From: Cedecea selenatireducens
GTDB taxonomy: Bacteria; Pseudomonadota; Gammaproteobacteria; Enterobacterales; Enterobacteriaceae
Length of the DNA stretch: 64,000 bases
Direction of reading: 5' to 3'
Assembly: GCF_042138895.1 (NCBI RefSeq)
Contig: NZ_JBHIKW010000004.1
Location: forward strand, 62,001 to 126,000
Both the position numbers and the translations under genes were made by a program. Numbering within the stretch: position 1 is the stretch's first letter; every line of letters begins with the position of its first letter. Below, piece after piece: positions 15,144 through 23,161 of this stretch. The notes beneath the pieces were generated by a model that was not told the DNA's origin, did not search any database, and saw only the letters and a list, made by a program, of their open reading frames with translations.

Positions 15144-16532
15144 ATGCAAAATCACTTTTTGAAACAGATTCAGCATTACCTGAAGGATTTTGAAAACCCG
15201 GCGCTGGCGGCTCAGGTGCCTCAGTCACTTGCCGATTACCTTTTCTCAAACCAGGCGTTGCTTGATGACAGCCGTATCACGCTGGACTTAATCAACGCGT
15301 TAAGCGACAGCCTTGAAGGCAAGCCGCAGAACCTCAACCAACTTTATCTGGCTCTTTATCTCTTCTGGCTGAACGCTATGGCGCATAGCGGCATCGATAT
15401 CTTTTATTTTGGCGAATTAAGTAAGCTGCAAATGCTTGGCGCGCGATTCAGAGCTTCCGCCATTAATAATCTCTATTATCTGAATGCCGAAGAGCAAAAT
15501 CAGCAGGAAATTGATGCTTTTGATGCAAAGATCGCAGCAAGTACCGCCCCTTTTATCCTTTACGATCCTCAGGGACTAAAACTGGCTCTGGCGGTTGAAC
15601 ATCCTCAGGCCATCGCCTGCATTTCATATTATGATTTGCTGATCGATAATTTCATCCCCTTAAGTACAAATGCCATCCAGCACACGCATTTGCTGGCGCA
15701 GCAATACGCCGCGCTGGCTGACCCGGACGTTAAAACGGTTATTATTGGTAACTCTTACAGCTTCTATGGCTTCCCTGAGGCGTGGCTGGAACACAGCGTC
15801 AATATCTCTACCCACAGTTTGGGACTTAAGCAGGCGCAGCAGCTGACGGCACATATCCTTGAGCGTTACCCGCAGGTACAGAACTTTGTTTATTGCCTGG
15901 GTTTTTTTGATCTGTACAGCGATCTGCTAAAAACAAAAGACGACTTTAACCAGCAGATTATTCATGCCTGGAGCCAGCTCAACAGCCATTATCTGATAAA
16001 GGGCGCCAGCGAATCCGCCTCGGACGATATTCAGGTCTTTAGCCGCCTGGTGATGCCATTTCCAGCGCAGGGGCAGCCCATTACCGGGCTGGATGATGTC
16101 ATCTTCAGGGAGCAAATTTGCGAATCCACACGAAATTTAACGGGCAATCTTACTTCTCTGCCTCCGGCCCGGCAGCAGCAGATGGCGCAGCAGCGTGGCA
16201 TAGCTCACTCTAAATCGGTTCATCATCAGGTCACGCTGAATGAAAATACGCGGCGGGTGGCCGAAATGGACGTTCTGTTAGCGAAGCACGGCAGGAAGGT
16301 TGTCTGGCTGACGCCACCGTTCCCGGCAGCTTATGTAGACAATCTGGACGTCAGGATGAAATATACGCATCGCAGCTGCTTCTCCGGGCTGGAGGCTGCA
16401 CATTCGCGGTTTATCGATCTCTCAGAAAGCCTGGTATTTGTCGGGGAGGATTTCCGCGATGGTGACCATCTGAATTTTGCTGGTGCCAGAAAAATGGCTG
16501 AAGTTCTGCGAGAACTGAACGTGGTTATATAG
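15144..16532 (+). CDS. SGNH-hydrolase-like protein of unknown function
   Basis: A 462-residue soluble protein without signal peptide or TM. I do not recognise an orthologue by name. SGNH-like features are visible: IIGNSYSFYGFP near residue 200 looks like block I (Gly-x-Ser), CLGFFDLYSDL near 252 could be block III, and DGDHLNFAGARKMAE near 440 matches block V (Asp-x-x-His). Such proteins are esterases or O-acyl transferases for sugars or cell-wall polymers. The N-terminal 170 residues have no family I can name. It is followed by a hairpin and the convergent ydcH. The enzymatic role is inferred only from the three blocks. Confidence 0.55.
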   Translation: MQNHFLKQIQHYLKDFENPALAAQVPQSLADYLFSNQALLDDSRITLDLINALSDSLEGKPQNLNQLYLALYLFWLNAMAHSGIDIFYFGELSKLQMLGARFRASAINNLYYLNAEEQNQQEIDAFDAKIAASTAPFILYDPQGLKLALAVEHPQAIACISYYDLLIDNFIPLSTNAIQHTHLLAQQYAALADPDVKTVIIGNSYSFYGFPEAWLEHSVNISTHSLGLKQAQQLTAHILERYPQVQNFVYCLGFFDLYSDLLKTKDDFNQQIIHAWSQLNSHYLIKGASESASDDIQVFSRLVMPFPAQGQPITGLDDVIFREQICESTRNLTGNLTSLPPARQQQMAQQRGIAHSKSVHHQVTLNENTRRVAEMDVLLAKHGRKVVWLTPPFPAAYVDNLDVRMKYTHRSCFSGLEAAHSRFIDLSESLVFVGEDFRDGDHLNFAGARKMAEVLRELNVVI

Positions 16533-16548
16533 CCGTTTTATGCAACAA

Positions 16549-16568
16549 GGGAAGGGCAAACCCTTCCC
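16549..16568. terminator. Hairpin between convergent genes
   Basis: GGGAAGGG and CCCTTCCC form a perfect 8-bp stem with loop CAAA, placed between the stops of the SGNH-like gene and ydcH. There is no strong T-run, so terminator strength is uncertain. Confidence 0.55.
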
Positions 16569-16582
16569 CAGTTTCAATGCTA

Positions 16583-16804
16583 TCAGGCCGGCTGGCTGGC
16601 CTGTTTCAACATCTGGTAAAGCTCTTGTTTTACCCTCAGTTTTTCTTTCTTCATCTGCACGACTTCATCGTTGTATCCCGTCCCTTGCGGCCCCTCCTTG
16701 CGCATAATCTCGCTATCGAGACGGTTGTGTTTATTACACAGGCTGAGAAAGCGGGGGTTTTCGGACTTCAGGTGGGAAATCAAATCACGGTACTCAGGAA
16801 ACAT
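16583..16804 (-). CDS. ydcH: YdcH family small protein (DUF465)
   Basis: A 73-residue, highly charged, helical protein nearly matching E. coli YdcH: MFPEYRDLISHLK at the start, then HNRLDSEI and EVVQMKKEKLRVK. The family (DUF465) forms a short coiled coil; its function is unknown. The gene is monocistronic and convergent with the SGNH-like gene. Confidence 0.9.
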   Translation of the reverse strand: MFPEYRDLISHLKSENPRFLSLCNKHNRLDSEIMRKEGPQGTGYNDEVVQMKKEKLRVKQELYQMLKQASQPA

Positions 16805-17021
16805 GTCAGGCCTCCCTGGTCAGATGGTAGGTGAGTGGATGAACAACTGGCTGATGCCAACCTCAGTGTAGAACCTGATTTGCGATAAGGGAAAGGACAA
16901 AAAAGTATCGTTTTGTCAATTTGCGATCGCGGTAGCGCCGTACTGAAATGCATGTCATTCTCATTTTTACGCCGGCAGGTTAACGCCGCAAAATGATAAA
17001 GACAGGCGGTATGACGTGCTC

Positions 17022-17046
17022 TAAGATATGTCTATGATATATCTTA
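17022..17046. promoter_or_regulatory. Inverted repeat upstream of yqjH, candidate YqjI-type operator
   Basis: TAAGATAT and ATATCTTA are 8-bp arms separated by 9 bases, ending 19 bp before the yqjH ATG. In E. coli YqjI, a PadR-type repressor, binds inverted repeats at the yqjH and yqjI promoters. Position and symmetry fit the product of the downstream PadR gene. Confidence 0.6.
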
Positions 17047-17065
17047 CATACCTAAAAGGTACGCT

Positions 17066-17830
17066 ATGACCACACAAAACAATGCCAAAAAAATGCCGGT
17101 TCGGGTTCGTAATGAACTGAAGTTTCGTGAATTAACGGTAAAAACTAAAAGCTTTATCGCCGATACGTTTTACCGCCTCGTGTTCAGCAGCCCGCAGCTG
17201 GCAGACTTTTCCTCACAGGGGTTCGACGACCACATTAAAGTGTTCTTCCCGGCAGAAAACGGAGAGTTTACCCCGCCGCAGATAACCAGCGAGGGCATTG
17301 TCTGGGGTGAGGGCGCGCGGCCACAGTCGCGGGACTATACGCCGCTGGACTTCGACGCGGGGCGCTGCGAATTAACGATTGATTTCTACCTGCACGACGG
17401 CGGGGTCGCCAGCAGCTGGGCGAAAGAAGCGCAGCCGGGAGATAAGCTGTTTATCGGTGGGCCACGCGGCTCTCTGGTCACGCCAACGGACTATCACTGG
17501 CAGCTTTACGTGACAGATGAAAGCGGCCTGCCTGCCGTTCGCCGCCGTCTCCAGTCGCTGAGTAAGGAAGTGCAGGTTCGGGTGCTGGTCAACTGCCACA
17601 ATACCGACAGTCTGAACTATCTGAGCGAATTTCCAGCGGTAAAAGTGCAGGCGTTAACATATGGGGAAATCGCTGAGTACCTGAAGCACGCGGAGATCCC
17701 GGCTGACGACTACTACATCTGGATTGTGGGCGAAGGAAAGCAGGCGAAAGCGCTGGGTGATTACCTGCTGGAAGAGCGTGGCCTGGATGCGGACCTGGTC
17801 CGCGCCGTTGCCTACTGGCATGACAAATAA
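17066..17830 (+). CDS. yqjH: NADPH-dependent ferric-chelate reductase
   Basis: A 254-residue siderophore-interacting protein, the same length as E. coli YqjH. RVRNELKFRELTV at the start, GFDDHIKVFFP near 52, SRDYTPLDFD near 90 (FAD-binding R-x-Y-T/S) and DFYLHDGGVASSWA near 108 are family hallmarks; PADDYYIWIVGEGKQAK near 213 is the NADPH-side motif. The enzyme reduces ferric siderophores such as ferric dihydroxybenzoyl-serine in the cytosol. It is followed after 8 bp by a yqjI-like repressor gene on the same strand, whereas in E. coli the two genes are divergent. An inverted repeat lies just upstream. Confidence 0.9.
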   Translation: MTTQNNAKKMPVRVRNELKFRELTVKTKSFIADTFYRLVFSSPQLADFSSQGFDDHIKVFFPAENGEFTPPQITSEGIVWGEGARPQSRDYTPLDFDAGRCELTIDFYLHDGGVASSWAKEAQPGDKLFIGGPRGSLVTPTDYHWQLYVTDESGLPAVRRRLQSLSKEVQVRVLVNCHNTDSLNYLSEFPAVKVQALTYGEIAEYLKHAEIPADDYYIWIVGEGKQAKALGDYLLEERGLDADLVRAVAYWHDK

Positions 17831-17838
17831 GGCGACCG

Positions 17839-18354
17839 ATGGTGCGTATTCATCCTGAACAAAACCACCCGGAAGGGCGCGCCCGCCATCGCCGTGAACG
17901 TCTGTTTGACGCCAACGACATCCGCCTGCTGATTCTGCATCTTTTGGCTGGCGGCCCGGCGCACGGTTATGAGCTTATAAAGTCCATTGAAAGCCTGGCG
18001 AAAGGGGAATATGTGCCGAGCCCCGGCATTATTTATCCTAACCTGACGCTGATGGAGGAAATGGGCTTAATCACGGTGGGCGAAGGGCAAAGTGGGAAAA
18101 AATCCTTCACGCTGACGGCAGAAGGAAAAGCCTCGCTTGAACAGCAGCCATCCGAACTGGAAGCGGTGACCACCAGGCTGGCCACCCTCGGCGTTCTCGG
18201 CGGCAACCGCCGTTTACCCGAGGTACAGCGCGCAATTCATAATTTCAAAACGGCGCTGCACGCTAAACTGGGCAGCACTGAGCTTTCGAAAGAGACGCTG
18301 TACAAAATCATCGACACGCTGGATCAGGCGGCTAAAGATATCGAACGTAGTTAG
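17839..18354 (+). CDS. yqjI: PadR family regulator, YqjI-like but without the metal-rich N-terminus
   Basis: A 171-residue PadR winged-helix protein. LFDANDIRLLILHLLAGGPAHGYEL (about 22-46) and YVPSPGIIYPNLTLMEEMGLI (55-75) are the HTH and wing, close to E. coli YqjI. E. coli YqjI has a long Cys/His-rich N-terminal extension for nickel; here the N-terminus is about 35 residues shorter, with only a few His and no Cys. It lies in an operon with yqjH and probably represses its promoter through the dyad at 17022-17046. Whether it still responds to nickel is doubtful; it could be a paralogue rather than the orthologue. Confidence 0.75.
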   Translation: MVRIHPEQNHPEGRARHRRERLFDANDIRLLILHLLAGGPAHGYELIKSIESLAKGEYVPSPGIIYPNLTLMEEMGLITVGEGQSGKKSFTLTAEGKASLEQQPSELEAVTTRLATLGVLGGNRRLPEVQRAIHNFKTALHAKLGSTELSKETLYKIIDTLDQAAKDIERS

Positions 18355-18359
18355 CGTCA

Positions 18360-18392
18360 GCCAGGCCTTTTTAAATATCCCCCCGGCCTGGC
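18360..18392. terminator. Bidirectional terminator-like hairpin
   Basis: GCCAGGCC (18360-18367) pairs with GGCCTGGC (18385-18392) around a 17-base loop containing TTTTT, between the convergent yqjI-like and pqqU genes. Confidence 0.55.
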
Positions 18393-18406
18393 CGGAGGGA
18401 AAACGC

Positions 18407-20554
18407 TTACTGGAAGCTATAGCTGACGTTGACGCCCACGCCGTAGTTACGGCCAGGCGCTGGCTCAAAATAGCGGCCATTGCCTTCATTGACAATCACC
18501 GAACCGACGTAATCGCGGTCGAACAGATTATCAACCCGCCCCCAGATGTCCAGCAGCCAGTTTTGCTGCAGCTGAAGCTTGTAGCCGGTGTTCAATCCCA
18601 CGGTGGTGTAGGTTGACGCTTTGGCGTCGTTTTGGTCATCGGCCTGAATATCACTCATGTAGCGAACGTCCGCGCCCGCATACCAGCCGTCTTCAGGCAC
18701 GTAGCCCAACGACGCGTAACCCATATTGCGGGCGATGCCCGGCATCCGGTTGCCGTTGCAGTCGTTTGTGCCACAAACGTTGCTGCGGTAGGTGGCATCG
18801 AGGTACGTCCAGGCCATTTTCAACCGCCAGTCTGCGGCGAACTGCTGATCGAGAGAAAGCTCAAGTCCACGGCGGCGAGTTTCACCGGCATTTTTATAGG
18901 TCGTGCGCCCGCCGCTGCTTTGATCGACCACGATCTCGTTATCGGTGTCGGTCTGGAACAGGGCGGCGGTAAACAGGCCGTTGCCGATGCGGTTTTTACT
19001 GCCAACCTCAACCGTGGTGCTGGTCGAGGGCTGCAGAGCAAAGTTCAGCCCGGACGCGCCGTTGTCGCGGTAAGAAAGCTCGTTGATGGTTGGCGTTTCA
19101 AACCCACGGCCTGCGGAAGTGTAAACATTCCAGCCATTGTTGACGGAATATTTTAACGAGGCGGCAGGCAACCATTTGTGATAGCTGGCGTTGCCGCTGT
19201 CGTCGCCGTTTTTCCCCACGATGTAATAGTCGTTTGAATCAAAGTAGACCGAGCTGTAGCGCACGCCCGCATCCAGGCTGAGTTTGTCGGCCAACTGCCA
19301 CGTGGTTTGCAGGTACGGGTCGAGGTTCCACATCAGGTTGCGCTCGTTACGGCGCAGGTTGCCTTGCTCGCCCAGCACCGTGGCGCCGTTCACCGTCACA
19401 AAGTTCTCGTAGCCTTTGCGCTTCTCGGTCATCGTCTCGTAGTCCAGCCCGGTGGTGAAGCTGACCGGCACGCTGCCGAGTTCGCCGTTGTGCGTCCAGC
19501 GTGTATCAATACCCTGGTAATGTCTTGCCAGTTGGATCACGCCGCCGGGATGAGTGGGGCTTTTCTGGACTGCCGCCGGAATGGACTGGAACTGCGTAGT
19601 CTCACGCACGCCCGCGTACATCATCACGCTTAAATCATCGTGTTCGCTGAGCTGGCGGTCATAGCGCAGCCCGCCCTGAGTTTGCTTCGTCGTTTTACGC
19701 GTATTGTACTGATCGGCCCGTGGCGCTTGTTTGGGATTGTCCCGCCACTCCTGCTCGGTCAGGCCGCCGGGATCGTTGGCGTCAATGTCCACGCTGTTGA
19801 ACAGCAAAGTCAGCTTGCTGACGTCGTTCAGGCGAACGCCAAGCTTTGCATTGCCGAGGTTTTTCTGCGCGCTGCTGTGGTCACGGTAGCCGTGCGTGGT
19901 AAAGCGCGAGGCGGATACGGCATAGTCCACGTCACCGGCATGGGTGCCGTCGCCGGTTGAGCCGGTGGCCTTCACGCTGTTGCGCCAGCTACCGAAGCTG
20001 CCGTAATAGCTGCTGGCTTCGAACGTAGGCGGCTGACGGCCGGTTTCCGTTGTGACGTTAACGACCCCGCCCGAGGAGTTGCCGTACAGCGCGGAAAACG
20101 GGCCACGAAGCACCTCGATGCTCTCCACGCTATTAAGATCGATATTTGACGTTTGCCCCTGACCATCGGGCATCGTGGCCGGGATCCCGTCCACATACAT
20201 GCGCACGCCTCTTACACCGTACATTGACCGCGAACCAAAACCGCGCACCGAAAGCTGTAAATCCTGGGCGTAGTTCTGGCGGTTCTGAATTTGCAGCCCA
20301 GGGACGCTGCCGAGATTTTCCGAAAGATTTATCCGCGGCGCGGCCTGGCGCAGGTCATCGCCTGAAACAACGCTCACTGCAGCAGGCGTATCCAGTTCGG
20401 AAACCGTTGTGGGCTTAGCGGTCACCAGCAGCGTGGTTTCATCGGTTTGCGTTGTGTCGGCGGCTTGCGTAAAGCAGGGGGTGAAGGCCGGGATCAGGAG
20501 AAGGGAAAGGGCGGTTTTGCTGCTATGGGGTTTGTTTTTCTGGGTTGTTTTCAT
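18407..20554 (-). CDS. pqqU: TonB-dependent receptor PqqU (YncD)
   Basis: A 715-residue outer membrane receptor with a signal peptide (about 1-31), a TonB box in ETTLLVTA near residue 40, the plug domain with VSELDTPAAVSVV and QNRQNYAQDLQLSVRGFGSRS, and a barrel ending in aromatic Phe-Gln. Long runs agree with E. coli YncD, now called PqqU, which takes up the redox cofactor pyrroloquinoline quinone by a TonB-dependent route. In E. coli yncD is close to yncE and ansP; here ansP is close by, yncE is missing and a sigma-factor module lies between. PQQ uptake allows a cell to activate glucose dehydrogenase apoenzyme without making the cofactor. Confidence 0.92.
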   Translation of the reverse strand: MKTTQKNKPHSSKTALSLLLIPAFTPCFTQAADTTQTDETTLLVTAKPTTVSELDTPAAVSVVSGDDLRQAAPRINLSENLGSVPGLQIQNRQNYAQDLQLSVRGFGSRSMYGVRGVRMYVDGIPATMPDGQGQTSNIDLNSVESIEVLRGPFSALYGNSSGGVVNVTTETGRQPPTFEASSYYGSFGSWRNSVKATGSTGDGTHAGDVDYAVSASRFTTHGYRDHSSAQKNLGNAKLGVRLNDVSKLTLLFNSVDIDANDPGGLTEQEWRDNPKQAPRADQYNTRKTTKQTQGGLRYDRQLSEHDDLSVMMYAGVRETTQFQSIPAAVQKSPTHPGGVIQLARHYQGIDTRWTHNGELGSVPVSFTTGLDYETMTEKRKGYENFVTVNGATVLGEQGNLRRNERNLMWNLDPYLQTTWQLADKLSLDAGVRYSSVYFDSNDYYIVGKNGDDSGNASYHKWLPAASLKYSVNNGWNVYTSAGRGFETPTINELSYRDNGASGLNFALQPSTSTTVEVGSKNRIGNGLFTAALFQTDTDNEIVVDQSSGGRTTYKNAGETRRRGLELSLDQQFAADWRLKMAWTYLDATYRSNVCGTNDCNGNRMPGIARNMGYASLGYVPEDGWYAGADVRYMSDIQADDQNDAKASTYTTVGLNTGYKLQLQQNWLLDIWGRVDNLFDRDYVGSVIVNEGNGRYFEPAPGRNYGVGVNVSYSFQ

Positions 20555-20632
20555 CAGGGGGTGTTTACGGCATGCGCCAATTGTCAGGATCGTGAGCTTT
20601 ATATGTTAGTTCTTGTGTTTAAATTTTGAAAA

Positions 20633-20660
20633 CCATTAACGCACGTAACGTTAACAATGG
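20633..20660. promoter_or_regulatory. Imperfect dyad between pqqU and the fasciclin gene
   Basis: TTAACG-N7-CGTTAA lies within a larger imperfect repeat beginning CCATT and ending AATGG, 79-106 bp upstream of pqqU. It could be an operator; I do not recognise the regulator. Confidence 0.35.
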
Positions 20661-20705
20661 GTTGCGAGTGGTGAAAGAAGCGGCGAAATATTTTTTATTT
20701 TTACT

Positions 20706-20733
20706 GCATCCAGCGGTGCATCCTCACCCGTAT
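20706..20733 (+). promoter_or_regulatory. Candidate ECF-sigma promoter of the fasciclin operon
   Basis: GCATCC is followed after 16 bases by CCGTAT, about 50 bp before the fasciclin ATG. This resembles promoters used by SigK-like ECF sigma factors (CATCC and CGTAT/CGAAT boxes, from memory). It would give autoregulation by the sigma factor encoded at 21386. Confidence 0.4.
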
Positions 20734-20781
20734 ATCAGAATGTGAGCAACTCTCTTGCTCCCTACAATTGAGGAATTCAAC

Positions 20782-21342
20782 ATGAACAAGTATTTTGCTT
20801 CCGCCGTGTGCGCCTCCGCTTTTTTCAGTACTTTGAGCATTGCCTCAATGACGAATGATTCCGTGATGGTCGGCGGTGCAGCGATGTATCCGTCAAAAAA
20901 TATTGTTGAGAACGCCGTGAATTCTAAAGATCACACCACGCTGGTCGCGGCGGTGAAGGCCGCCGGTTTAGTGGATACGCTGCAGAGCAAAGGACCGTTT
21001 ACCGTCTTTGCCCCAACCGATGCCGCGTTTGCTAAACTGCCTGCGGGGACGGTCAGTAATTTGATCAAGCCGGAAAATAAAGCCACGCTGACCAGTATCC
21101 TGACCTATCACGTGGTAGCCGGAAAATACGATATGAAAGCGCTGGAGAAAAAAATCCAGCAGGGCGGCGGGAGCGCAGAATTAAAAACCGTGAACGGCCA
21201 ACCGCTGTGGTTCATGAATAACGGGCCACACAATATTCAAATTAAAGATGCGAAGGGCAACCTCGCGAATATCAGTACTTATGATGTGAACCAGAAAAAT
21301 GGCGTTATTGACGTCATTGATACCGTACTGATGCCGAAGTGA
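20782..21342 (+). CDS. Exported fasciclin (FAS1) domain protein
   Basis: A 186-residue protein starting at ATG 20782 (GAGG upstream), with a signal peptide of about 20 residues. One FAS1 domain is complete: NAVNSKDHTTLVAAVKAAGLVDTLQ (box near residue 45), FTVFAPTDAAFAKLPAGT (H1 box), TSILTYHVVAGKY, and the end box NGVIDVIDTVLMP. FAS1 proteins mediate adhesion or bind surfaces; in bacteria many are periplasmic or surface-exposed. It heads an operon with an ECF sigma factor and its anti-sigma factor, as in the SigK/RskA loci of actinobacteria, where the secreted fasciclin-like protein is a target of the sigma factor. Confidence 0.88.
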   Translation: MNKYFASAVCASAFFSTLSIASMTNDSVMVGGAAMYPSKNIVENAVNSKDHTTLVAAVKAAGLVDTLQSKGPFTVFAPTDAAFAKLPAGTVSNLIKPENKATLTSILTYHVVAGKYDMKALEKKIQQGGGSAELKTVNGQPLWFMNNGPHNIQIKDAKGNLANISTYDVNQKNGVIDVIDTVLMPK

Positions 21343-21385
21343 GTGTCTATACTCGATTCAGGCCTGTCGCCTGGTCGAGAAAAAT

Positions 21386-21940
21386 ATGGATAAAACTCTG
21401 GTAGAACAGCAGGTAAAACTGATGCAGGCGGTTGCTGAAGGCGACCGCCGCGCATTTGAACAACTCTATCGTCTGACTTCGCCCCATCTTTTTGCCGTCG
21501 CGCTGCGCACCGTTCAGCGGCGGGCGTGGGCAGAAGAAATTCTGCATGATGCATTTCTTACGGTGTGGAACCGGGCATCAGGCTACGATCCCGCGTTAAG
21601 TGCTCCCGTGACCTGGCTGACCCATATTGTTCGCAATCGCTGCATCGACTGGCTCCGCAGCGGGCAATCCCGCGCCGCAAACCAGGAAGAAGAACTCAGC
21701 GACAACGCCGCCGATATGGAAAGCGAAGCAGACAACGGCTGGTGTGACGAACAGCAGGCAGGGCGCCTGCGTGGCTGCCTGGAAGGACTCAGCAGCGAAC
21801 AGCGGCAGAGCGTGGTGCTGGCCTACTATCAGGGCATGTCCCACGGTGATATCGCCGACTGGCTGCAGCAGCCGCTCGGCACGGTAAAAAGTTGGATCCG
21901 CAGGGCGCTGGATCACCTTAAGGATTGCGTCGGACTATGA
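21386..21940 (+). CDS. ECF-type RNA polymerase sigma factor
   Basis: A 184-residue sigma-70 family protein. Region 2 is seen at about 20-90 (DRRAFEQLYRLTSPHLFAVAL, AEEILHDAFLTVWNRA and TWLTHIVRNRCIDWLR), region 4 at about 130-180 (LEGLSSEQRQSVVLAYYQGMSHGDIADWL and PLGTVKSWIRRALDHL). It lies 43 bp after the fasciclin gene, and its stop overlaps the anti-sigma start (ATGA). The layout matches the ECF19/SigK type. The signal is unknown; in this type the membrane anti-sigma factor holds it inactive. Confidence 0.9.
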   Translation: MDKTLVEQQVKLMQAVAEGDRRAFEQLYRLTSPHLFAVALRTVQRRAWAEEILHDAFLTVWNRASGYDPALSAPVTWLTHIVRNRCIDWLRSGQSRAANQEEELSDNAADMESEADNGWCDEQQAGRLRGCLEGLSSEQRQSVVLAYYQGMSHGDIADWLQQPLGTVKSWIRRALDHLKDCVGL

Positions 21941-22596
21941 ACAGCAGCCAACCAAGAGATAACGCCCTGGCCTCTGAATACGCGCTGGGTACGCTGCGCG
22001 GCAGGGCGCGTTTGCGCTTCGAAAAACGTCTCCAGGCCGAGCCGGAGCTTGCCGCGCTCGTGGGCCGCTGGCAAACCCTGCTTGGTGGGCTGGACAGTCA
22101 ACTCCGGGCACAACAACCGCCGGAAACCGTCTGGAAGAAAATTCAGCTTAGCCTGCCGCCTGAGCGTAACGTCGTCGTGCCTTCCCGCTGGAGCTGGAAC
22201 TACCTCGGCTGGGCGCTCGCCGCCGGGCTTGCCGCCGTTACTCTGGTGCCGTATTTCAGCCCCAAAGCGCCTGAACTTGCGCCGCTTATGGCGCTTAACG
22301 GCAGCGGCCAGCAGGGGCAGTGGCTGGTTAGCGCCGACGGCGACCGTAAAACGCTGCGCCTGACGCCGCTGCAGCTGGCGTCCGTCTCCGCCAGTAATAG
22401 TCTGCAGCTGTGGGCCATCCCGGTTGGCGCCAAACCGGTTTCTCTGGGGCTGCTGGACAGCAAAGTGGTGACGCAATTGAGTAACGGTAACGTGACGTTG
22501 TCACGAGGTGTGACGATCGCCATCAGCCTTGAGCCGCAGGGCGGCTCGCCGACCGGGCAGCCAACGGGGCCGGTGGTGTATAGCGGGGTACTGTAG
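21937..22596 (+). CDS. Membrane anti-sigma factor (RskA/anti-sigma-K type)
   Basis: I choose ATG 21937, which overlaps the sigma-factor stop as ATGA, giving 219 residues. The N-terminal 60 residues form a short anti-sigma domain (ASEYALGTLRGRARLRFEKRL is typical). A single TM lies around residues 85-105 (LGWALAAGLAAVTLVPYF), followed by a periplasmic anti-sigma-K domain with LQLWAIPVGAKPVSLGLL near 155. It should sequester the sigma factor at the inner membrane until an envelope signal triggers release. The topology and linkage are strong; the signal is unknown. Confidence 0.88.
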   Translation: MNSSQPRDNALASEYALGTLRGRARLRFEKRLQAEPELAALVGRWQTLLGGLDSQLRAQQPPETVWKKIQLSLPPERNVVVPSRWSWNYLGWALAAGLAAVTLVPYFSPKAPELAPLMALNGSGQQGQWLVSADGDRKTLRLTPLQLASVSASNSLQLWAIPVGAKPVSLGLLDSKVVTQLSNGNVTLSRGVTIAISLEPQGGSPTGQPTGPVVYSGVL

Positions 22597-22867
22597 GGTC
22601 TGTTTCCCCTGCACGTTCAGAGCACGGTGAACGTGTGAGGGGGATAACGCCATCCCCCGAACAGCCCCGGCGCCCGACAGCTCAACCCCGCCTGAGTTGG
22701 GTCATAACCGGGGGCGATGAGAGCCGGGAACAAGGGCGTGGCTTTGAGACTTGCAGCGACTGTGACTTTCAACGTGGCCGCACGCTAAAAGCGAGGCACG
22801 GTTCCGGCTTAAATCGCCTCGGTTTTCTCTCCGACTGGCCAGGGTCCGGACGTCGGGAACGGCCGGA

Positions 22868-22897
22868 GGCTGAGAGCGTCGGGAACGCATCTCAGCC
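22868..22897. repeat. Long inverted repeat (hairpin)
   Basis: GGCTGAGAGCGT pairs with ACGC-A-TCTCAGCC: a 12-bp stem with one bulged base and a 5-base loop. It stands within the structured non-coding region. Confidence 0.6.
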
Positions 22898-22967
22898 GAC
22901 CCAGGACTGGGAGATAAAACGGAGGTCTGCCGCTTTAGCGGTCGATTTATTTGGCCGGGAGTCCGGG

Positions 22968-23000
22968 GTCTCGGGGGAATGACGGTGATTCTCCCGAGAC
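22968..23000. repeat. Long inverted repeat (hairpin)
   Basis: Arms of 13 bases (GTCTCGGGGGAAT and ATTCTCCCGAGAC) pair with one mismatch around the 7-base loop GACGGTG. Confidence 0.65.
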
Positions 23001-23123
23001 GTTCACGAGTTTGATGGCTGCATATAAAACAGGACTGGAGGTGAACGGAATGTTTGCCGTCCCTACATAATCGTGGGAATTTGTGACTAAGGGATGCCAA
23101 AGAGTGAAATCTGAGACTTGATC

Positions 23124-23146
23124 CCCTCTCCCCGGCGGGGAGAGGG
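23124..23146. repeat. GC-rich intergenic hairpin of a common proteobacterial type
   Basis: CCCTCTCCCCG pairs with CGGGGAGAGGG, with a one-base G gap, followed by TCAGGGTGAGGGG. Short elements of this type (CCCTCACCCTGACCCTCTCC) occur in many intergenic regions of enteric and related genomes. It lies just after the ansP stop and may also end transcription. Confidence 0.6.
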
Positions 23147-23161
23147 TCAGGGTGAGGGGCA

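Larger units (their letters stand above)
22597..23161. other. 565-bp GC-rich structured region without convincing gene
   Basis: This gap between the convergent anti-sigma and ansP genes has open frames on both strands (for example 22635-22982 plus and 22702-23220 minus), but their translations are rich in Arg, Ser, Pro and Gly, show no domain and no good ribosome site, and overlap each other. Several strong hairpins are present (22868-22897, 22968-23000, 23124-23146). It looks like a non-coding, possibly repeated intergenic element. Confidence 0.6.
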
